Shown: positions 57,468-64,000 of the stretch, in pieces
Layout of the letters: every line of letters starts with the position of its first letter
Numbering within the stretch: the stretch's first letter is position 1
Source: Thermothelomyces thermophilus ATCC 42464
Lineage: Eukaryota > Ascomycota > Sordariomycetes > Sordariales > Chaetomiaceae
Direction of reading: 5' to 3'
Assembly (NCBI RefSeq): GCF_000226095.1
Contig: NC_016473.1
Span: 2,542,001 to 2,606,000 of the forward strand
DNA: 64,000 bases
Translations under genes and position numbers: made by a program
The notes under the pieces: model-generated
Told to the model about the DNA's origin: nothing
What the model saw: the letters and a program-made list of their open reading frames with translations, nothing else
Databases searched by the model: none

Positions 57468-58879
57468 GACAGGGCAGACGAACGAGGCCGATGCGGCATA
57501 GACGTGCAGCAGAGGCGAGGGTCGCACCATGCAGACGTGTCGTGGAAGCAATAGGAGGAGAGGGAGCAGCAGCAGCAGCGGCAGCGGCAGCAGCAAGGCC
57601 AAGCAGCCAGCGGTTCGAACGGGGAACAGCGGCGACCTGCGATAAGTCGGGGGGCGCGGCAGTAGCGTCAAAGGGTCAAAGGGGTCGGTGGGTCAACGGT
57701 GGGAGACGACGTGTTCGCGGACTCGGACGGTACGAGAGCGGCAGCAGCAGCAGCAGCAAGGGGCAAGGTCGTTGCGGGGCCGGCATGCCAGCTTCTGGGC
57801 TAGTGTATGTTTGGACCCGGACGGCGGCTTTTTTGATGTCGGGGGCGTTGACGTGGTTGTCTCTTTATGGATCACAGCTCTGGTGCCACTGATTGTGCCT
57901 GCGTCCGCAGTTGTGCTGCATCTGTTTTTTCTTTTCTTTTTCTTTTTCCTTTTTTCCCTCAATACGTTTCTCTCCCAATACCTCGTACCCCTCCTTCGCC
58001 TTCCTGGGCGGCGGGGATGATTCGATTCGATGGTCCGGATAAGGTCGCCCGCAGGCGCACCGTGCAATCGTCGAATTGGGCGGGTGCACAATCTCCGCTC
58101 CGATTCTGCTGGCTCTGCTGGCTCTTTTTCGTCTCGGGCGAATGCGACTGGCTGGCCGGTTGGAGGGTTGGAGCGAGCACACCGTCTGAAGCTGCCGCTA
58201 TTGAACGACAGCAGCTGGCGTTCTGCAGACTTGTCGTGGCTTGTCGTTCAAAGGTCGACGATGGCAGGTCGCTGGGAACCCGCTTCAACAGTAGTGCGCG
58301 AGCAGGGATCCTGGAGCATGCGGGGTTCCAATTCACACTCATGGCTCGGTGGGCCCACCGCTGAGCTCGTGCTCCTCGCCAAGAACCGAAGCCGGTCGAT
58401 TCTCGATTTAACCTCTTCCAGAAACAAAGCTGGAAACCTGGACCAAACAACTTCAGACTCCCGCAAGGAGGCGTCAGTGTCGGGGGCATTGGTGCTAAGA
58501 ACAACAATAGGCTAGGCCAGGCCGGGGCGGGCCACGGAGCTCGCCATAGGTCTACACACACGGTCCGGTCTCTCATCACGTCAGTGAGCGCCGCCCCGCC
58601 ACACATGTATGTATGTACATACATACAATACAGTACCCACGGGTCTGCAACCTCTGGACTGTTACGCGTCCAGAAGCCGCACTTACTTTGAATCACACTC
58701 CTTCTGGGGACGTGTGCTTGTCGTTAGGGTCCGGGTTCGATCTTGAGGGCCGGGTCAAGTCTCATCTGATTCGAGCTGCAACGTACCTATAAATACTATG
58801 TACATGCGCGAAGGCGCCATCCGCCCGCAACTCGAGCAGAACGCAATATCTCCTCCGTCAACAGCGAAGGCCAACCCCT
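57468..58879. other. Intergenic region with trinucleotide and TATG repeats
   Basis: Upstream of the Ser-rich gene: a (GCA)n/(CAG)n run near 57568-57598 and another at 57738-57762, a pyrimidine-rich tract (57925-57960), and an imperfect palindromic CATGTATGTATGTACATACATACA at 58602-58625. Short ORFs on both strands overlap and show no motif. No supported gene. Confidence 0.5.
58602..58627. repeat. Palindromic ATGT/ACAT microsatellite
   Basis: ATGTATGT repeats turn into their own complement ACATACAT around a GTAC centre, making a long near-perfect palindrome. Confidence 0.7.
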
Positions 58880-59308
58880 TCACATCCGCCCATACGTCGT
58901 GGAGCCACCTGATTGAATCTTGTCGCTATACACGAATGGCGCTCGCTGAACGACCGGCGTACCCTTCTTGTACTTCTCCCGGCGGTCGTAGTAGACAAAG
59001 AGCAGATAGAAGGCGTGAATGACACCAGGGAACCAGCTGCGAGTTTGGGAAATATCATTTTATATTGGTTAGCTCCGTTTCTCCGTTTCGTGCTTGCTCT
59101 TGCAATTCGTAAGGCCACCAGAACATACAGCCAGATGGTAAGGATGATGTTGATGAACAGGTCGGCGCCGCAGCCAGCCATGATGAGGACGGCCAGCGGA
59201 GGAACTGACGCCGGTGAGCCAGCTTCCTGTGGTCCAGGCAGAAACGGGTAGGAGTCACTTACAGAAGATGCACAAGATGGCAACCAGAATTCCTGTACCA
59301 ACATCCAT
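58880..59308 (-). CDS. Pmp3 / UPF0057 family membrane peptide (92 aa, three exons)
   Basis: Minus strand. Exons 59308-59263, 59204-59129 and 59036-58880; introns 58 nt (GTAAGT..CAG) and 92 nt (GTATGT..CAG with GCTAACC). The ATG has A at -3. Joined, the frame is open to TGA. Two short hydrophobic helices: residues about 5-23 (ILVAILCIFFPPLAVLI) and about 29-52 (ADLFINIILTIWLWFPGVIH). The PPLAV, GCGADL, INIILTI and PGVIHAFY motifs define the family. A charged tail follows (YYDRREKYKKGTP), as in the longer Sna-type members. Such peptides sit in the plasma or vacuolar membrane and affect membrane potential and cation tolerance. CCCCT/AGGGG stress elements occur upstream (59592-59596, 59994-59998, 60038-60042). 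Which paralogue this is cannot be told. Confidence 0.92.
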
Positions 59309-60313
59309 TGTTGTCTGTTTGATCGGCTCTGCGTTTGCTGGCACTTTGAAAATATACAGGATCAATATACTACTCGTACTTTTGGATCAGAACATCAACG
59401 AGATTTCTGAAAAGCCGGACCCAAAACTTCTGTGCCTGTGCTTCATAGGGTGGTGCGAGTGGTGCGAGTCCTCATGATATCCAGGCGCGATGACGTAGTT
59501 GATGCACGGGCCAGCAAACTTGGTCTCGCCTGCTGTTCTCGAAGATGTCATTGCTTGGTTTGTGAGGGTTATGGTGGCTACTCGTATGTCTAGGGGAGTG
59601 GTCCTCTAGGAATTGGAAACCAGACGCGATGCTCAGAACTGGGGTCACAACTCGTACGTGTATGTGTTTGTACACTCAACATTTTGGAGTCCACTCGTCT
59701 GTAATCCGTACATCCCCCTCCGTGCTAGCCATACGTTAGAATCCTTCAACTGTAGTGCAGGAGCCTGCTGACACCTGTTTTCCTACCTCCTAGAACTCTT
59801 TCTACCTTCGACGAGTGAACATCGAAGATTGGAGAAGCCATTCAAGCGTTGATTGACTTCAACGGAACCCGCAACTTCCCATCTATTTTTTGTCCGTTCG
59901 CAGCTGGTTCCACTCGATATATGTACATACCATAGTACATCCGCCCTGTGAAGCCCTCGGTTGGGATCCTGACGTGGCCGAGAGATTATTTAGCCCCTCA
60001 GCTTTACCTGTGCTCCCACTCGTGCTTCGTAAGGCTTAGGGGTATCCGTATAGCTATCTCCGGTCCGAAGAAAACGAGGGCTGCCCCAGGCGAGTGCCAT
60101 TGGCAAACTGTATCTGCATTTCTCACTTCATAACTGTCCAAGTCACGGCATCCCCTGTTGGAGCTCGGCGACCATGGCAGTTGGGAGCCCCACCACCACT
60201 CCAGTTCCGACCCCGGGGTCAGACTCTCGGATACAGTTCCGGCGCTGGGATTCAGGGCCCACAAGCGCCTCGCCTCGCCCCCCGATGTCTGTAGTAGAGT
60301 GAGGTGAGGTCTA
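59309..60313. other. Upstream region of the Pmp3-family gene
   Basis: About 1 kb with no supported gene. It holds three STRE-like AGGGG/CCCCT words (59592-59596, 59994-59998, 60038-60042) that could mediate stress induction; this is inference from motif only. The right end is the TA target of the DNA transposon. Confidence 0.4.
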
Positions 60314-60413
60314 CACTACCCGGTGGTTAGTTGCTAACTAATTAGTTCAGGACTACTACCTGTCTCCCGACAGGTAGGGCCAAAACCCCCGGACATGCCA
60401 ATATAGCCGGACA
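60314..60413 (+). repeat. Left terminal inverted repeat (100 bp)
   Basis: Begins CACTACCCGGTGGTTAGTTG. Contains an inner palindrome CCTGTC-TCCC-GACAGG (60359-60374), also present in the right copy. Confidence 0.9.
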
Positions 60414-63139
60414 TATCGCCACCAAATTTCCTATACATTCGCGTCTTTACAAAAGGTGCTATTAAGTTTAATTTAAGTTTAATTACCCTTATAATAATAG
60501 CCTTAAATAGCTATAAATAGTTTAATTATAAACTAGGCTCTAAAAAGCTTAAAAACATAGTAAAATTTAATTCTACTTAGTTATAACTAGTTAAATAATA
60601 GGTTATATAACTTGCCTTTATCTCCCTCTCCCTTTATATTATACCTCTTATCCTTATTATTTTTAATGCTCTTAATTATAGTAATACCTTCTCTTTTAGC
60701 CCCTTAGTAATAGTTATTATCTTCTATCCCTAGTATTATTACTATAGACTTATAGATATATTACTTCTTAAACCTTCTAATATCCTTAATAATAGCTATA
60801 TATAGAGACTCCTTCTTACCTTTAGATAGAGATAATAACTTAATATTCTCTTCTTACTTATCTTTACCATTTATAAAGTTAAATCTATTATTATTACTAT
60901 TATTAATTAATATTATAATTATATTACTAATCTATATCCTAGGACGTTTAGAGGATAGGAGTTTGACTTCTAATAATGGCTTCTTAGTTAACTAGGGGAT
61001 TAGGACTTCTTTTCTATCTCTAAAGTCGAAAAATACTAGTAGCTAACGCTCCTTTGATAAAACCTAGAGAAGGTCCTTATTATTAAGAGGAAAATAGTTA
61101 TTCTTATTAGTCTTTTCTAAGAATTTAGTAAAGGTTACTATATAAAGGCGATACCTATTAGTACTAGGAATCTTATTTTCTAGGCGCCTTTTCTAGACTT
61201 TATATTCTTCTTTATACTTTTATTTAATCTACTTAATAGTAATATAGGTAGCTTTTTGGCTAGTATCTTAAATTGCCTTAGCGCTTTTCTAAGCTTAGAT
61301 CTCTTAAAACTATCGAATCTACTCGATAGTTATACTTATTATAACCTCTCCTATTAGCTTAATAAGTTAGCTTTATATTTTCTTAATAGATAGTATAGCT
61401 AGATAGGCTCTCTTGTCTTTAGTAAAGTTATTTAGATATTTATATACTAGCTAACCCTTATTAACTATTAATATAATATTCTAAAAGTATTCTTATATTA
61501 ATAAACTAAAAAGCTTAAGATACTACTTTTAAATATAGTTAATACTTTTTTTTATATATATCTATTACTTATTATTAGGAATTATCATAAGATATCTAAT
61601 ACTTATATTAAATAATACTTTCTTTTTAATCTAGTCTATTATAATATATTGGTTTAGTAGAAAAAGACTAGTCTTTTTAAATTCTATTATAATATTTTAG
61701 TATTTAAAACTAGTATCTTAGATTTCCTAGAATCCTCTAATAAGGTCTACCTAAATAAATATAAGATTATTATTTCGAACTATTTACTAGAGATATTATT
61801 AATATACTTTCTTAAGATAGTAAAAGACTCTTATATCTATTAGCTAAATAAAGTATATTAAATAAAGAGGTAGGAAGATAATAATAATATCGAATAAGAG
61901 GTAATATTTATAAAGCTTAAGGTTATAATATCTTATAAAGTTATCTAAGATAAGTAGTTAATATATATATTCTTCTAATAGTATAGATATATAGACTAAA
62001 TCTTTAAGGGTAATATTATCTAGGTTAATAAAGTATATATTAAGAGTAAAACTAAAGTTATAATAGTTATAATTAAACTATTCCTTAAAGCTTATATCAT
62101 ATTATTAGAACTTAGTATAGATAGTAAAGGAGTATTTATTAAAATATTATATCTAATTTATTATAATCTTAGTATTATTAAATACTATCTCTAACTTATA
62201 GAATCGAATCTCCTTATTAAGACTATTAATATCCTAATCTTCTAATAGCTACTATTTAAAGATATAAAATACTAAGATAGTATTACTAATGGTATTTCTA
62301 ATACTAATTATATTTATTAACTTTTAGTTATAAAGGTCTAAAATCTTTAGCTAATAAAATACTATAATAAGCATTCTATATTAATATCTAAAGGAAGGAA
62401 CTAACCTTCTTCTTCTTATCTATTTTAACTATTAAAATCTTAAACTACCTATTTAATATTATAAGTATATATCTAGTTTCGTCTATATTCTAATAACTAG
62501 ATATAATAATCTTAAAGCTTTTAATAATATCTTTAAGCTTATTAAAGAATATCTCTAGTTCTTCTACCTATTATTTAGCTAAAAGTCGGTTTACTTCGAC
62601 TAATTTAAAGAATATCAGCTAAAACTATAGATAATCTTATTTCTAATATAACTACTAGTACTTATTAATAAGAAGGTAGGGAGGATTATAATATACCTAT
62701 AAATGGTTAGTAGTATCTTAGAGAAGATCTTTAGTAGCAAGAGAACCAGATTCGATAAGCTAATACGCGTATCCTTTAAGGGCCAAATCTTCGTCGTTTC
62801 GAAGTAACTAAGGTCTTCTAACTACGTTACTACTAGTAGCTAGAAGTCTAGTATCCTTTAAAGACTTTAAGTGCTAGCTAACCTAGGTCTTTCTAGTCTT
62901 AAATAGCTAAGCCACGTACCAAATACTAGGTTACTTTCTATAGGGTAAACGGCTAGTTCGGTAGCAAGCTTAAGTGGCAAGGAGCCATTTAGCGGCCCCT
63001 ATATTAGCTGGTTCCTAGATTTAGTTAGTTAGAGGCATCATATATAGGAGAGTAGGTTTAACTAGGCTTGTAGTAGTAGTTATGTCTTCGAATATAGGGA
63101 GTTGGCTAGTAAAATTGGACGCGGATTTGGACGTATACC

Positions 63140-63239
63140 TGTCTGGCTATATTAGTATGTCCAGGGGTTTTGGCCCTACCTGTCGGGAGACAGGTGGTAG
63201 TCCTGAACTAATTAGTTAGCAACTAACCACCGGGTAGTG
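63140..63239 (-). repeat. Right terminal inverted repeat (100 bp)
   Basis: Exact mirror of the left repeat except for five transitions; ends in CCGGGTAGTG followed by TA. Confidence 0.9.
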
Positions 63240-63241
63240 TA

Positions 63242-64000
63242 CGGAGTAGTCGACTCTGCACAAAATCAATAGGGGTCTAGCAGCGGTGATATGAAAAGAA
63301 CCAGAACGGTACGAAGAAAACGGATACGTCTAAGAGTAGTACTATCGGGTGAATCAATTCCGAGAGGGCTTTCGTGCCAAGTTTCGGATGAACGGTGGCT
63401 CAGCAAACCAGTGCGGCTTTACCCTCCTCAGTTTGGCCAGCCTATTTGCTGATGGGAGGAACAAGAAGTCTTGACACGGAGGACGTCCTCCAATTAGCGG
63501 AGATTCAATCAGGCCAAAGTCACTTGGCAGCAGAGATGCTGTAACCCTACCTGAGTCAAAAGATGAGACTGTGCCATGGAGCCTCAATGAATTCTTCTAT
63601 TTAAATGAAGTAGTAGAACAAGTCGAAAGGCGGGCAAGCGAAGATTCGAGCTACAGTTAACGCCATGTACCCGAGATTGATGTTGAGTGTCCCGGCCGGG
63701 AAAAGGGGCGAGTTAGATCCTTCGTCATATTTAATCTGTAGTTTCAGGCCGGTGCATCGAGCGTCAAAGCTATCGTGCTTCACGGTGTCGAACATTGGGT
63801 ACTGAGCTAACCTGTATACCGTACGTAACGTTCGAGGTAGGCAAGGTGACGCTATCAGGTACCATTAAAAATGCTGATGTCCGTGTAAGATGTGCAGAGC
63901 GAGCTAAACCCAATGCAATGTTGTGGCCATTGTTTCGATCGCTGGCAGCAGACAACCAACAGTTTTTGCGGCGCCCGAGCCACAAAAGGTTGCCAATAAC
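63242..64000. other. Right flank of the transposon, no secure gene
   Basis: Normal base composition returns at once after the TA. Short ORFs on the minus strand mostly lack ATG. One ATG-started ORF (63795-63601) is listed separately. A gene may begin or end outside the window. Confidence 0.5.
63601..63795 (-). CDS. Doubtful short ORF (64 aa), possibly an exon of a gene at the right edge
   Basis: ATG at 63795, TAA at 63603-63601. The reading FDARCTGLKLQIKYDEGSNS then PLFPAGTLNINLGYMAL is protein-like with normal codon use, but no homology is recognised. An upstream minus-strand reading (to 63985) is in another frame and has no ATG; a splice joining the two was not found. Confidence 0.2.
   Translation of the reverse strand: MFDTVKHDSFDARCTGLKLQIKYDEGSNSPLFPAGTLNINLGYMALTVARIFACPPFDLFYYFI

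Larger units (their letters stand above)
60314..63239. mobile_element. DNA transposon with 100-bp terminal inverted repeats and TA duplication, RIP-degraded
   Basis: Inverted repeats 60314-60413 and 63140-63239 agree at 95 of 100 positions, all five differences being transitions. TA flanks both ends (60312-60313 and 63240-63241), as in the Tc1/mariner/pogo (Fot1) group. The 2.7-kb interior is very AT-rich up to about 62740 and has no ORF of length. A minus-strand reading near 61320-61010 gives protein-like basic blocks (ATYITIK, YKEEYKV, LYIVTFTKFLEKTNKNNYF), so a transposase may have been coded there. The part 62740-63140 is less altered. I could not find a DDE motif. Confidence 0.85.

Noticed and set aside
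57468-57671. N-terminal Leu-rich extension of the Ser-rich protein resembling a signal peptide
   Set aside because: No ATG before 57530; the Leu run is coded by a trinucleotide repeat and is likely 5' leader.
59055-59258. Single-frame minus ORF taken as the gene at this locus
   Set aside because: The Pmp3 motifs lie in two other frames joined by splicing; this frame is a shadow.

Overview
The window looks like a piece of a filamentous ascomycete genome, probably a Sordariomycete. The support is short spliceosomal introns with GTNNGT donors and CTAAC-type branch sites, an SR-rich CTD kinase, and a transposon island with the signature of repeat-induced point mutation (RIP): CpA is depleted, TpA is in great excess, and glutamine and tryptophan codons have become stops. 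Species is not resolved. No rRNA, convincing tRNA, CRISPR or telomere repeat was seen.

Bases 1 to about 44,600 are an AT-rich island of nested, RIP-killed transposable elements. One Ty3/gypsy chromodomain family (called G here; about 7.5 kb) supplies six copies: a 3' end (P, 1-846), G1 (1980-24674, +), G2 (5067-20143, -, inside G1), G3 (11884-19464, -, inside G2), a 3' half (G4, about 25312-27850, +) and G5 (36070-43623, -). LTR pairs of G1, G2, G3 and G5 match exactly in length (453, 419, 447, 428) and the insertions have 5-bp target duplications, so the nesting order can be read. Between them lie a Tad-like LINE fragment (27851-30674), a gag-like fragment (30675-31951), two copies of a second LTR element X (847-1979 plus 24675-25306; 31952-33619), a Ty1/copia pol fragment (33620-35770), and a degraded minus-strand ORF split by G5.

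The most interesting structure is at the 3' end of every G copy. On the strand opposite to gag-pol, between the chromodomain and the 3' LTR, lies a two-exon gene remnant: a cysteine-cluster exon, a short phase-1 intron, then a coiled-coil exon. It overlaps the end of pol tail to tail. This antisense gene and the adjoining U3 come in four divergent types (in G1/G4/P, G2, G3 and G5), while gag-pol and the LTR from the TATA box onward are shared. The pattern suggests an exchangeable cassette of antisense gene plus promoter. Element X also carries a minus-strand ORF next to its 3' LTR.

From about 44,800 to 60,300 the sequence is GC-rich and genic: a small cysteine-rich protein (45237-45497, -), a Asn/Gly/Arg-rich protein of unknown function (47770-48393, +), the CTD kinase catalytic subunit ctk1 (51045-54584, +, three exons), a convergent Ser-rich protein of unknown function (55383-57467, -), and a three-exon Pmp3-family membrane peptide gene (58880-59308, -). 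A 2.9-kb DNA transposon with 100-bp terminal inverted repeats and TA duplications follows (60314-63239), also RIP-degraded inside, and the last 760 bases return to normal composition with no secure gene.
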